Shown here one piece after another: positions 24,059-35,799 of a stretch of 64,000 nucleotides of DNA. The DNA comes from Panax quinquefolius (lineage: Eukaryota; Streptophyta; Magnoliopsida; Apiales; Araliaceae), in NCBI GenBank assembly GCA_020205615.1, contig CM035170.1:33170123-33234122 (forward strand). Reading direction: 5' to 3'. Numbering within the stretch: position 1 is the first letter of the stretch; each line of letters starts with the position of its first letter. A program made the position numbers and the translations under genes. Under the pieces are notes generated by a model. It was given only the letters and a program-made list of their open reading frames with translations, searched no databases and was not told the origin of the DNA.

Positions 24059-25840
24059 GAAGGGCTTGACCCTTTGTTTCATTCACCAACAATAAGGCCT
24101 CCAATTTTGAGAAAGGTTTTGTTGTGGGAGGACTTTTTATAAGACCTCCTTAGTTAAATTTTGGCGTGGAAGTGCGTAGTCAGTTTGTGGAACTCGTATT
24201 TTTGGGTATCTTTCTTATTTAATTTTTGGTAATGTTATTGTTTTAAATACTTTATTTTGTTTGTTAGTTAAAGTTTGAATTTTGGAAGTTTAGTTAGTTT
24301 TGTTAGTAAAACTAGTTAGTTTACTATGTTTATTTTGGCTTGGAATTGATTATGTAAATGAGTTCTAATGATGATAATTAGATATATGAAGTCGAGACCT
24401 TAGACCAGTCTAATTATGTTAAATAAAACTTATTTGTAAAGAAAGTTGGGTTGGAACGAGTCGATGCGAGTTTTGGATGTCAAAACGAGAAGTCCGAAAA
24501 AATAGTAGACTGCTGATCCAAAAACGACCATTCGGGGTTAGCTAGATTGTTTGGAAAAATCTGGGCTTTTGGTATGTTATAGTACACTGAATAAGCTTTC
24601 CATAGACTCTGGAACGGACTAATTCCGACTTCGGAGCAAAGAGTTATGACCATTCAAAGTAGTCGCGTCAAAACTGTCTAACCAACTCGGAATAGTCACC
24701 TTAAACTAATTTTATGGAATTCTGTGTTAAGAATTTGGAAACAGTCAAAGAATAAATGTTGTAGTCCCAGAAGTTATCTTCGCGTGGGCTCAAGAATCGC
24801 TCAAAAATGTTTTGAAACGAAAAAGTTATGACTATTTTAGCGAGAGAGGGTAGAGCTGGGAAAGAGTGAAAATAGTTTTGAACGCCCCTTTTTGAACACT
24901 GTTTTGGACTGTCTATCTTCTCCGAAATGGGTGTCCAATAACTTTTAAAAATAGGTTAATATGATGTTTCCAGCATATCAAAAGTTGGATGTCATCGGAC
25001 TTATGAGATATAGAGTAAAATTTACATTACAAATACTATGCGCTGCTATTTGACTAATAGTTGATGTTTATGATTATATAATTGTGTAGGGCACATGAAG
25101 TGCAGATAACTGTAAGCTGTTAAACTGTTATTGGTAAACAACAATCAAGGCAAGTCTTTCAGTTCCTATTTGCTATGTGAATTTGATGATGAACTGTTTG
25201 AAATCTTTATTGCAAATAGCATGGTGTGTTATATTAATATTGAAAGTATGAAATGTTAAAGTCAATTTATGACTACGTTGATTGAGTAATGAATGTTGAT
25301 TGAGTAAGGAACTCAATCTTTATACTTGTTATATGAACTACAACATGTATGTTATGTTAGTCCAATGTTTATGAGATGTATATCAAGCATGATATTATAT
25401 GCTATGTGATGCATGAAAACTGTTAGATTTTGTTGGACTGTTGAGCTCAACCTTGCAAATAACAACTTTTGCAGGTTAAAGATTTAAGGTAAAGTTATGT
25501 GCTACTTGAAAGATATGAATCAGATGTGATACTTGAAGATTTATATACTTTGGCTGAGTTATTAATATTTGAACCATGTTTAAGGTTCCAAATAATGTAT
25601 TAATGTTGAATTATAATATCGTTTTGCGATGTAAACCCTTGTAGAATTAAAATGATTCTGAGACAGTTAGATGTAAAGGTTAAAAGTTTTGGGAACGAGA
25701 ATAGTTTGTAATAGAAAATTTTAATTATTCCGCAAATTTCAATGGTTGTATTATCGTTTAATGATATAAAATTAGAAGTTGAATGTATTGTTAATGACCG
25801 AAGTCGAGAATTAAATTGTATGAATTTTGGGGTCGTTACA

Positions 25841-26167
25841 GGAATATATAACTGATGTCCATGAAACAAGTAGCCATCAACCACATGAAACTTTCCCTCT
25901 GTTTGTTTTTGAACACACTTCTCCCATACTTCGGTGAAATCTTCATCTTCTGAGTACAGATTTTTTAGAAACTCAAATCCAATAATCTCTTATTGCATAA
26001 TGACCAACAAACTTGCACGTCGACTCAATGTGTCTGCTACCTTGTTTAGAACACCAGGTTGGTACTTTAGAACAAAAGGAAATTTCTACAAAAAGGTTGC
26101 CCACCGAGTGTGCATATAACTCAAGCTCCTCTGACTATTTAGGTACTTCAACGATTGATGATCAGTG
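25841..26167 (-). pseudogene. Reina-like pol fragment: RNase H end and pre-integrase region
   Basis: Minus-strand frames read DHQSLKYLNSQRSLSYMHTRW, then [13 protein letters not shown], then EVWEKCVQKQTEGKFHVVDGY. These match the RNase H end and linker of Reina/CRM-type gypsy elements. It is continuous with 27660-28680 once the copia-like solo LTR is removed (CAGTG on both sides). Its left end is cut at 25840/25841 by the LTR end, just before the integrase zinc finger. Confidence 0.82.
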
Positions 26168-27217
26168 TGTTAGAGTTTATGTCGTAGAGGCCAATTATTT
26201 GATATAATTGTTTAACATTTTAATATTATATTTGATTGAATAAATGAATGATTTTATTATGATTTTATTTAATGTGTTATATAAATGTTAACATAATAAA
26301 AGTCCTTAGAATAGTGATACAAATTATATAGCTTCAAATAAGTGACTTGAACATGAGATTATATAATTATAATTAGTATCATTGCTCTTAAATGTCCTTA
26401 GTCGAGTATCATTGTTAATGGGACAACAATGATACATTGAGACTAGTATGTGGTTTGATTGATGACCAAATCTCATTGGTCATAAATATATGAGATATTG
26501 AGTCAATGCATAGGTACATGTTAGAGAATGATGTCCCGGACAGACCCACCATGAGAATTCTATGTGGAGCATTATGCGAAGTGTCATTAGTAATTCTCAT
26601 AGTGACAATGATGTAATGATCCTCCAACCTGAAATCATTATATTACTACATGGAATTTATGTACTTTGATATCATCAAAGGTCACCTTTAATAGGGTAGA
26701 CTATAAAAGTGATTATTAGGTACATCATGAATCTTGTGAGGAATATGAGTGATCTAGATGGAATTTAACCCTCCTATATAATAGGGGTGATATCCATAGG
26801 CCTCTTAATTGAGTAGGACTATGAAATGCATGGTCATGCTCAAATAGTAATTTGTTTCATATAGTCATCAAGAAAACTCAGATTAAATTATGAAGAGTAT
26901 GTCACATTCCATGACTCGAGTTTAATCCAGGATGTCAAGGTTAAAAGGATTAAATTACATTGAAACATTGGTTACGAAAAGGTTGGATTGAATCATCGAT
27001 CTTATTATTACTTGGGTAGCAGTGATGCATTACTAGATGTCGCTCACTATTTATAATTTTATAATATGATTTAAAATTATTGCCAATGTAATAATAACCT
27101 ATAGGGTCACACACATAGAACGTAATTTAAAAGAAAATTAATTTAAATTGTAAGGATTTAAATATATCAATATGATTAATAGTATTTAAATCACGAATTT
27201 AAATTAAAAGGATAATT

Positions 27218-27252
<35 letters not shown>

Positions 27253-27654
27253 TTGGATTTTAATTAGATTAGGTTTTGATTAATTCTTTCTAACTGCTAT
27301 ATATAAGATATATCAGCCATTTAGGAAGGATATAATTAACCAAAACCCTAGCCGCTCTTAGAGAGAGACTAGAGAAAAAAAGTTTCGAAAATCCTCATCC
27401 TTGGTGGCTAGTACCGCGGTTCCTTTTTCTGCAGATCGTACGATGATTCACAGGGCGTTCGCGTGGATACCGTAGAGATGCAGTTCATTTGGATTGCGTT
27501 AGAGATTCGACCACATCGATTCTAGCTTCAATAATCGGTATAAATTTCTAACCACTGAATTAATATGGTTTTCGCATGGATCCTATTTTAGGGTTTCGAA
27601 ATTGCACTTTAAATTGTTCAATTTTCGCTGCGTTTTATGTGTCGAAACTCAACA
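26168..27654 (+). mobile_element. Ty1/copia-like solo LTR, 1,487 bp, target duplication CAGTG
   Basis: It starts TGTTAGAGTTTATGTCGTAGAGG, a phrase like those opening many plant copia LTRs, and ends CGAAACTCAACA. CAGTG flanks it at 26163-26167 and 27655-27659. It contains an (AT)n tract at 27221-27249. No PBS or coding region is attached. The orientation is inferred from the start motif. Confidence 0.87.
27221..27249. repeat. (AT)n microsatellite
   Basis: About 14 uninterrupted AT units inside the copia-like solo LTR. Confidence 0.95.
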
Positions 27655-27659
27655 CAGTG

Positions 27660-28680
27660 TGCAGAATAAATTCAAGCTAAATTAGATAGTTCTCCCAATG
27701 TTTTAGAGCTCGAACAATAACATAAAACTCTTGGTTATACGTACTCTATTTTTACCGCGCATCACTGAGTGTTTCACTAAAAAATGCCACAGATTTTTTC
27801 TCTTGTGATAAAACTGCTCCAAATCCAATTCCGCTAACATCACACTCCACCTCGAACAGCTTCTCAAAGCTTGGTAAAGCAAGAACATGAGTAGTACACA
27901 ACTTCTCTTTGATGACTGCAAAAGTTGTTTCAACTGCTTCTCCCCACTAGAATTTACCCTTCTTTAAACACTCGGTAATGGGTGCCACAATGCTTCTAAA
28001 ATCTCTAATATATTGACGATAAAACATCGCCAACCCATGGAAACTTCTCACCTCTCCTACTGTCATAGGAGTAGGCCAATCATGTATGTCTCTCACCTTT
28101 TCTTCGTCAACCATGATAACCTCTGAACTAAACACTTATCTAAGGAATAATAATAGTTCAGCCAGCTAGCTACACTTCTTAATGAAGAGAGTATTTTCGG
28201 ATAACACCTCTAGCACAGCCCGAAGGTGCTCCATATGGTCTTCCTCGCTCTGACTATAAATTAGTATGTCATCAAAATAAACGACAACATATTTTCCGAT
28301 GAAAGGTCGTAATACCTGATTCATAAGTCACATAAAAGTACTAAGCGCATTGGACAATCTGAATGGCATGACCACCCACTCGTAGAGTCCATCCTTCATT
28401 TTGAAAATTGTTTTCCATTCATCTCCAGGTTTGATTTGAATTTGATGATATTCGCTTTGTAGATCTATTTTGGAGAACAACTTTGAACCCTCTAACATAT
28501 CTAACATATCATCCAATCTTGAAATTTGGAAGCTATATTTGGCAGTTATCTTGTTAATCGCTCGGCTATCAACGTACATTCTCCAACTGCCATCTTTCTT
28601 TGGGACCTGTAATACAGTAATCGCGCATGGACTCATGCTCTCTCGAATAAATCCCTTCTTCATTTATTCTTCCACGTGTA
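27660..28680 (-). pseudogene. Reina-like reverse transcriptase and RNase H fragment
   Basis: The minus-strand frame 28328-28663 begins [20 protein letters not shown] and includes the RT palm segment [12 protein letters not shown] and [13 protein letters not shown]. Further left are the [13 protein letters not shown] box (frame-shifted near 28270), the thumb [18 protein letters not shown] (27947-28135) and RNase H remnants. RLSNA replaces the usual GLSNA. A stop precedes MKKGF. Right of 28680 the strand of the pol homology flips. Confidence 0.87.
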
Positions 28681-28699
28681 CCTATATAATTTGGTTCAC

Positions 28700-29948
28700 A
28701 ATATTTCGCCGAAGTATGGGAGAAGTGTGTTCGAAAACAAATAGAGGAAGAGTTTCATGTGGTTGATGGCTACTTGTTTCATGGAAATCAGTTATGTATT
28801 CCTCGGGGTTCTTTGAGAGAGAAACTGATTCTAGAATTACATAGAGGAAGGTGAAGTGGTCACTTGGGACATGACAAGACCATCAATGGAGTAGCTAAAC
28901 GATATTATTTGCCTCAGTTGAAATGTGACGTAGGTAATTTGGTTCGCAAATGCTATGTTTGTCGGACTTCTAAGGGTCAAGCTCAAAATACAGGTCTTTA
29001 CATGCCTCTGCCAGTACCGAGTGCTATTTTGGAGGATCTGTCGATGAATTTTGTTTTGGGTCTTCCACGAACTCAACGAGGGGTGAACTCTGTGTTTGTC
29101 TTTACATGCCTCTGCCAGTACCGATTCTCTAAGATGAGGCATTTCATTCATAGTCGAAAGATATCTGACGCATCCCATGTGGCTCAATTTTTTTTATAGA
29201 AGTGGTACGTTTACATGGGGTTCCTTAGTCTATCACTTCTGATAGGGACTCGAAGTTCCTTATCCATTTTTGGATCACATTATGGCAGTGGATGGATACT
29301 ACCTTGAAGTTCAGTAACACTGCACATCCATGGACTGATGGATAGCCTAAAAATCTGAACCAAACACTAGGAATTTTGATTTGGAGTATTTGTGGAGATA
29401 AGCCGAAGCAATGGGATGTGGCGTTGACACAAGCTAAGTTCGCATATAATAATGTAGTTCATAGTGCTAATGGTAAATCTCTTTTTTCTTTAGTGTATCG
29501 GCAGCCTCCTAAACATGCGTTAGACCTGGCATGTCTTCCCAAGGTTGCTGGAACCAGTGTTGCTGCCGAAAACTTGGTTGAGCAAGTTCGAGATATTCAG
29601 GCTGAAGTGAAAGTTAGGTTGGAGGAGAAGAATATAAAGTATAAAGTCGTAGTAGATGTTAAGAGGCGTCCGAAGTATTTTGATGAGGGTGATCAAGTTA
29701 TGGTGTTTCTGCGTAAGGAAAGGTTTCCAGTTGGATCTTATAACAAGTTGAAGCCACGGAAGTATGGTCCGTACAAGGTGATCAAGAAGATTAATGATAA
29801 TTCCTATGTGATTTACTTGTCTGCCGAGTTGAACATCTCTCGTACTTTAAATGTATATAATCTTTATGAGTTTTGTGAAGATTTTCCATTTCATCTAGAT
29901 TATAACTCGAGGTCGAGTTCTTCGCAGGTTGGAAGGACAATGATGTAG
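28700..29948 (+). pseudogene. Reina-like integrase fragment
   Basis: The first frame runs from EVWEKCVRKQIEEEFHVVDGY through the zinc-finger region (LELHRGR, stop, [16 protein letters not shown]) to the core opening [20 protein letters not shown] 27-bp duplicated patch replaces the next core residues (29098-29124). The frame resumes with FSKMRHFI. After several shifts an intact frame at 29376-29948 gives [34 protein letters not shown] and the GPY motif [19 protein letters not shown]. The second Asp region (29225-29260) is shifted. It is adjacent to the oppositely oriented RT fragment. Confidence 0.87.
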
Positions 29949-30328
29949 GACAACTAGTTTTGGATTTTGAAAAATAGTTAGATAGGAAACGAGGAAGGAG
30001 AACTGGCTCGACGAAACGACCATAATTCCTGAAGAGAAGAGATAATTCCCGAAGAGTTGAGATAATTCTCGAAGATCTGAGTTCGATCGACTTCATGAAA
30101 GGTCTTCGGGTTCAATCATGGCGTTATGACTTCGAGAGATCAGAACTTCTTCGAAAAGTACGTCATGACTATGTTAAGGTCGAATTGGCTTGAATATTAA
30201 TTATTTTAATTACTCTTGTTTTAGGTAGGTTCATTCTTTTAAGGTAATAATGTTTTATTAGGAAACAAATCTTTTATGATATCACGTAATTTAGTTGTTA
30301 CCTATTAGGACTTTCTTAACATATTATT
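29949..30328 (+). other. tail beyond the Reina-like integrase, probable LTR remnant
   Basis: No ORF with similarity. It contains an imperfect triple repeat of 'aattc(c/t)cgaaga' (30030-30080). The closing phrase 'gttacctattaggactttcttaac' resembles LTR sequence of this lineage, but no second copy is available to confirm it. Confidence 0.4.
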
Positions 30329-30973
30329 TAGTTACGGCAAAACGCACTTTTATCCCACTGTAGTTGTAGTGTTTTAAACAATTAGCCACTGTGGTTTAAA
30401 AATATTCAATTGACCCACTGTGGTTTTTAAAAATGTACAATCAAGCCATTCCGTCCAATTTGACTAACAGATGTCTAAAAATATCCTATGTGGCTTTTTG
30501 AAAAAAATTAAATATTATGTGTATTTGCTGATTGGGCGGGAAGAAGATTGGTTATCCTACGTGGTTTTTTTCTTTTTCTTTTATATTTTTTCCAAATAAT
30601 AAAAATAATATATCAAAGTTTTTGTATCAAAGAGATCTATTACAATATTATATTAATTTCTACAAAAAATAAAAATTAAAAATCATTAATTACGTGGCAT
30701 AAAATAATAATAAAATTAAAATAAATATTTTAATTCATTTTCTTTATTTGTATTCTTTTCATTATCTCTTTTCCTTTCTTTTAATAATTATTTTTATTTT
30801 AAAAATTAATACTAATATATATTTTAATGATATAAAAAAGGTAAGTACATAATTAACATAAAATAGAAAATTTGATACAAGTAGCAAAAATTAGTTAAAC
30901 AAATGACATAAAATTAAAATTAATTATACAATCACTTGACGGGTTAAATGTTAAACAATTAAAATTAATAATT
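30329..30973. other. unclassified AT-rich segment
   Basis: It opens with 'ttacggcaaaacgcacttttatccc' and three copies of 'c(c)cactgt(a/g)gtt' in 90 bp, a layout seen at ends of some plant DNA transposons. The rest is very AT-rich with no ORF. It stops exactly where the 3-kb LTR family resumes at 30974. I could not find a matching inverted end, so the class is open. Confidence 0.35.
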
Positions 30974-32601
30974 ACTTTAATGTCTTGGGCAGGTTGAAGA
31001 CTTTATTATCTCCTTCTGATTTCTCGATCAGAGGTTATCCTTTTGCATCGATGCTCTCAATAAGCTTTTGTCCGAATACCATCCTTCAGTTTGAACCGTT
31101 GCCAATGCTTCAATCTTCGGGTGTTCAAACTCTACGATTCTGATGCTTGTCTTCTTGGACCTGATCGTAGTGTCTTGTTGAGTGTTGCTCATTGACTGGT
31201 AGAGTTAACACTACGATCTTGAAGAGTGTTGATTGGATCTCCAATGTAGTACACCTTTTCCTTCTATTGTGCAGTGCTTCAACACTTCTGTTTGCTTCGA
31301 CTGTTCTTAGAGACTGATGGCCTAACTCCTTGCTCTGGTCCCCTCTGAATAGCAAGACACTTCAGATTTGTGGCGCGTCCAGCTCGCTTTCTCCTTGTGA
31401 TCTCCCCTTCACTTATCATCAATGGACTGACCCTACGCTTAATCACTTTAGCCTTGTTCTTCAAAGACTAACCAGTATCTCGATTCACTTTCCATCATTT
31501 CTTTCTTTGTTTGGCGAACACTACGATCTCGGTTGCTTCCAAGAACGTTGTCTTCTATTCACTTGACAGCTACTGCACTTGTTGACTTTCCTTAGTCAGT
31601 TACTGAAGTCTTCTTAGGATAATCTTGTGGAAGACTTCATCTCGAATGGTTTTACAACTCAATCTTTATGCTAATTGGGTTGGTGCTTAGATCTTCTGTT
31701 AGCTTGCATGTCATTCGTTGAGTGCTCTCTGGTTCCCTTCAGGTAGGATGTATCTTTGCATTGCCAACCAGAGGCTTTGTTCCTTTGGATATTCCGGGAG
31801 TGCTCATTAGTTGAGAATCATACTTGCTCTACGATTCTGCCTATGCATTGTGAACACTTATGTTGAGGTCGTAGTTCTGCACTCTACGATTCAGCTTCTG
31901 CTGTGCAGATACTACGATCCTGGGATTAGATCTTGACACTTTACGGTTTCTGCCTTGTGCTTGTTGTCTTCATCTGATCTTTCTCGACTATGATCTCTAC
32001 ATGTAATCAATAGACTCTACAAACTTAGAGTGTAGTCTACGTTTCTGACTTGGCTTCGGCAGATGTTCAAATCGGCTTCAGTAGAAAGTCAGTCAGTTCT
32101 CACGATTTTGAACATGACTTTCTCAAAGACACTCACGATCCCGAGGAAGCTCTTCTCGATATACCACAATCCTTCATCATTTCTCCTGGCAGTCTACGAA
32201 CTCCGAGATCTACTATCTTGCAGACTACGATTCTGCCTCGATAGCTCTCGAGTTATACTTGACTCTCCTGGCAGACTACGATCTCTGGTGCAGTACTCGA
32301 CGATCAGAGAAGCCTATCTATTACATCATAAGATTAACCTAACATGCTTGATCTTTCTATATTTATAGTCCTTGTACATCATTTCTTTTTAAGGACTTTA
32401 CAAAGCTGTTTTGCTTATGTAGGATCAACCTAACATACTTGATCAATTAATTCTAAGTCCTTGTACACATGTTTCTATTATCTATCAAAGGACTTTACAG
32501 CTTTTCTTAGTGCAAGCATACTTGCATATTATTCATTCATATATATATCATAATCAAATCATATGTAAATAGGAATATCATTCACAAGCTTATTCCTGAC
32601 A
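30974..32601 (-). repeat. partial copy of the 3-kb LTR family (5' part)
   Basis: Read on the minus strand it begins TGTCAGGAATAAGC at 32601 and matches 20830-22490. It breaks at 30974, where the match (actttaatgtcttggg) ends. The base right of it starts CTGTT (32602-32606), the target duplication also found at 52157-52161. Confidence 0.88.
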
Positions 32602-32787
32602 CTGTTCTTTGCTCGCGAAGAATTCGGAGGGGCTGGGAAGTGGTTTTGGGGACGGAGTTTTCTTACTCGGATTAGCAGTTTGGGGGTTGGAACTTGAAGC
32701 TTCTTTGCTAGGGAATGGGTTTGGAGGAACAGAGGTTATGGGATTTACTCGAAGGGGAGAACTCTGATCAGCTTCTTGGGACGCCAT
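32602..32787 (-). pseudogene. antisense ORF of the Tat element, N-terminal 62 codons
   Basis: ATG at 32787, read on the minus strand, gives MASQEADQSSPLRVN and a Pro/Ser-rich stretch of 62 codons ending exactly at the LTR insertion point. The next codon in the same frame lies at 52156, on the far side of the CTGTT duplication. The gene runs opposite to gag-pol. A TATA box lies ~105 bp upstream and the 5' leader is pyrimidine-rich. Further domains are described under 51205-52156 and 40542-41771. Confidence 0.85.
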
Positions 32788-32890
32788 TCTGTAAGTTTGC
32801 AGGTAGAAAGAAAAGCGAGAGGAAGGAGATAGATAGAGATATCTGAAATTTGAAATAGTTAGTGAAACCGTCAGAATTGTGGAAAATTGC

Positions 32891-32898
32891 CTTTTATA
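32891..32898 (-). promoter_or_regulatory. TATA box for the antisense ORF
   Basis: Minus-strand TATAAAAG lies in 'ttaatataaaaggcaa', about 105 bp before the ATG at 32787. It sits inside the element between the antisense gene and the PPT, so the gene would not need the LTR promoter. Confidence 0.6.
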
Positions 32899-33164
32899 TT
32901 AACGATTACACGATACACGAGGGCGACACATTTAATTGACAGTCATAATGAAGAATTCGAATGGGTAGCATCCAATTCAAGTCTCCAAGATTAATCAGAT
33001 TGGGCTTCTCGAGTGGGCTTCTAATTTTATTCAAATCATTGGTTGACATTTATCCTTTGGGGCCTCGGTGAGCTTCATTTTGGATCCTTTTTAATTTCAT
33101 TATAATTCCATTCATCATGGACCTTTGATATTCATACTCTTTCATTAAAACATCCTTTTTAATA

Positions 33165-33180
33165 AAAGACTGGGGGGCAA
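33165..33180 (+). other. polypurine tract of the Tat element
   Basis: 'aaagactggggggcaa' sits directly before the LTR start TGTTGGGCC. It is the plus-strand primer site at the 3' end of an internal region, so the LTR to its right serves as a 3' LTR for sequence on the left. Confidence 0.85.
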
Positions 33181-33800
33181 TGTTGGGCCATGATACTTTG
33201 GGTATTGGGCTGGACCGAATGGGCTCCTCCCTTGGACCATGATATCTTTTATGTTGGACCGGATTGATTGGGCCCATTTCTTGTGTTATATTTATTGTGT
33301 CTTAAGTGTATTGGGCCTATGATTTGGGCTGATCCATTAAGCAAATAATATCTAAATTACCAACTTTGATGCCATCATTACAAAAAATAGCAGTTGACTG
33401 TTATCTCTGTTATGCATTAATGAGGATGGGACTCAATCGACCGACGGTAGCAAACAGTGACAGAATGTAGTGGGTGAGCTGCACGCTTTCGGCTGAGATG
33501 ATCATGAGTGGGGGACTGTGCCAAACGGTAGTGGGTGGCACGGTAAACCGGGTTTGGAGTATATGGGGCGAGGATCACATACCCTAAAGGTAACAACACT
33601 TAACCAAACTATTATCTCTCTCTAGACACTAGATATTTTTCCTCCATTGTTAACCTTGTGATCGTCTGTACTGACTCTCACGTCGGAGCTATCCCCCGAT
33701 GGTCAAGCCATCAAGCTTTGGGTGTTGACTTATTGAACTGTGCAGGATATCAGACGCGTCTTACGTGATTGGGACGTGAGGAAAGATCTTGGTGTTAACA
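33181..33800 (+). repeat. Tat-element LTR, 620 bp
   Basis: It begins TGTTGGGCCATG after the PPT and ends GGTGTTAACA before the PBS. It therefore has 3'-LTR context on its left and 5'-LTR context on its right. It is the only copy in the window. Confidence 0.87.
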
Positions 33801-33801
33801 T

Positions 33802-33819
33802 TGGCGCTAGAAGGAGGGC
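33802..33819 (+). other. primer-binding site of the Tat element
   Basis: TGGCGCTAGAAGGAGGGC begins one base after the LTR end. The TGGCGC start is usual for Tat/Athila elements and differs from the Met-tRNA type sites elsewhere in the window. I did not assign the tRNA. Confidence 0.75.
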
Positions 33820-33880
33820 TGTTTTCTAGTGTCCTTGAATATTTTCAATCACAAATTTTAGTTGTTCTACGTTAGAATCC

Positions 33881-35799
33881 ATGGGGAAGAGTAGAACACC
33901 TACACGTAAAGGATAGCCGATGGTTGTTAGTTTGACTACACCACGAGTATCTGCCAAGGACCGGTTAGGTCCTGCTAATAGTGTTAATGCCAGCACGGCT
34001 TCAAAGCTTGTATCCGAAGGATCTCACCCAAAGGTCGTTGGCAATGTTAAGAGAAGATTAGTTTTCACTGCCGAAAAAGGACCGGATCATGGTCGGAAAC
34101 GGGTAGAAGGCACACAGCCTAGAACCCGACACCGAGATGATCAAGATGATAAAGCCTCCAAGTTGGCCAAGATGGCAGATGAAGCAGACAAGGCCATGGA
34201 GGTACTTGTGAAACAAAGACAGGACATAGCCGAACAGATGCTTCGGATGACAGAGTTAAAGGATGCAACGTCTAGCTATGTTCAGTCCGAAGAGCTCGGG
34301 CACAGGAGAGGAAAGGAGCCTGCCCATTCAGGTAGTGAATCTCGAGGCCAACCTCGGGAACGAAGGAGATCCAGAAGCCCTACTCCTCAAAGATCGAAGA
34401 GGGTACACCACCCTGTCGGTTCTAAGGAGCAGGGTCGAAGCAAACAAAGGGGCAGATCCAGAGAGTATACGCCTGAGAATACAAAGAAGGCACCCTGCCT
34501 TGAGTATTCTCACCACAGTGATAAAGCCCCACGACGAAACAGATCCAGGGGTTGTACACCAGAGAGTTCACTGAGGGTACACCCCCTTGTGGACGCTCGT
34601 CATCAGAAAAGTCCCTCAAAGGTTAGGGGTTCTATTGTTAAAGGTCGGTCTACTCAGAAGAAGGGAGAGTCACCAGAAAAAGAAGCATCATCTCCGCCAA
34701 AAGGAGTGGAATATCTGGTTAAAGAACTGAAGGAACTTCGAAAACAGCTTGCCAAAGTCCAACAAATAAAGGATACTTTGGGAAAGAAGGCATCTCCTTT
34801 TTCCGCGAAGATTCTTAAAGAGAAAGCTGACCCCACCAAGAAGTTGCCCCACATGGAAAGCTATGATGGATCTGGGGATCCTTATGACCACAATGAGGCG
34901 TTCGACCGACTGATGGATTATTATGACTTTAGTGATGCTGCTAAGTGGCATACCTTTGTGACAACGCTCCGAAAAGACGCCAAACAGTGGATGGGGACGT
35001 TGCCTTCAAATTTGATCTCATCATGGGCAGATTTGTGCAGTAAGTTCCATGCTCGTTTTGGGAGCAACAAGAAGAGGGGAAAACCAACCGGCTCATTGGC
35101 TCAGGTTCGACAGTATTCGAATGAGTCCTTGAGCCAATATGTGAAACAATTCCAGGAAGCAGTAGGCCAAGTGACCGACCTGAATGATCTTCAAGCCGTT
35201 GGACTATTCCAGAACGGTTTGGACCTGGTGAAATCAGAGAAATTGGTGAAGAAGTTGATGTTTCACCACCCAAAGAGTCTTGTTGAAGCCTTAGATAAGG
35301 CAAAGGGCTACATCGTAGTAGAAGAGGCCATGAATAGCCTTAAGCGTTCTTCTTTGGACCGTCTCAAGGAGACAGATCGGGACAAAACTGATGGAGGCCA
35401 GAAGAAAAATGAAGGAAACAACGATCGTTACGATGGAAGGTCGAAGAAGTATAATAATAACTGGCGACAGGGAGGAGGTCGTTCGTTCGCTCCGACCCAG
35501 AAAGTGAATAGGACACGTACACTCAACTCAATACTGATAGGGTTGTCATCTTGGATCAAATCAAGAATCAACCTATCTATGAACCACCTCGAGACAACCT
35601 TAAGCCCAGAGTAGGTAATTCTCATAAATATTGTGACTATCATCAGGCTTCGGGTCACGACACAAATGACTGTGCCAGTCTGAAGGACTTCATTGAGAGG
35701 AAGGTTCAAGGCGGAGCCTTGGTTCAATACGTTGCTGCAAGAACGACTCAACAAGCCCAGCAAAGAGATAGAGAACACCTGTTAGGGTTGCCTGACTAG
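33881..35799 (+). pseudogene. Tat gag (one early stop, one late frameshift)
   Basis: The likely start is the ATG at 33881 (MGKSRTPTRKG), but a TAG follows after 11 codons. The same frame reopens at 33920 and runs 564 residues to 35614. It has a basic, repeat-rich N-terminus (residues 130-240, RSR/RGCTPE-like motifs) and a coiled segment VEYLVKELKELRKQLAKV. The capsid-type core follows (LPHMESYDGSGDPYDHNEAF, QWMGTLPSNLISSWADLCSKF). A shift near 35520 moves the end into another frame (35551-35799), with the zinc-binding CDYHQASGHDTNDC and a stop at 35797. The product is the capsid/nucleocapsid precursor. Confidence 0.9.

Larger units (their letters stand above)
19909..25840 (+). repeat. LTR of about 2.94 kb (gypsy-like), split by a solo LTR
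   Basis: It starts TGTGACAACCCG after a PPT and ends TTGGGGTCGTTACA. The two halves (19909-20829 and 23823-25840) join at AAGTT around the inserted solo LTR. The right edge cuts into a Reina-like pol gene (25841). No PBS follows, so this is a 3' LTR whose element has otherwise been lost. TG...CA ends and the PPT support the boundaries. No second copy is in the window. Confidence 0.75.

Noticed and set aside
28864..29948. Domesticated integrase gene
   Set aside because: It has a stop in the zinc finger, a duplicated patch in the core and a frameshift over the second catalytic Asp, which mark it as a decayed fragment.
30329..30973. MITE or Mutator-like transposon
   Set aside because: The opening repeats are suggestive, but no matching inverted terminus or target duplication could be found, so I left it unclassified.
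33050..33277. 75-residue minus-strand ORF across the Tat PPT and LTR start
   Set aside because: It spans a structural boundary (PPT/LTR) and shows no similarity. The antisense gene has its own start and TATA box further left.
34263..34619. ORFs on both strands within Tat gag
   Set aside because: They are shadows of the basic repetitive gag N-terminus in other frames.
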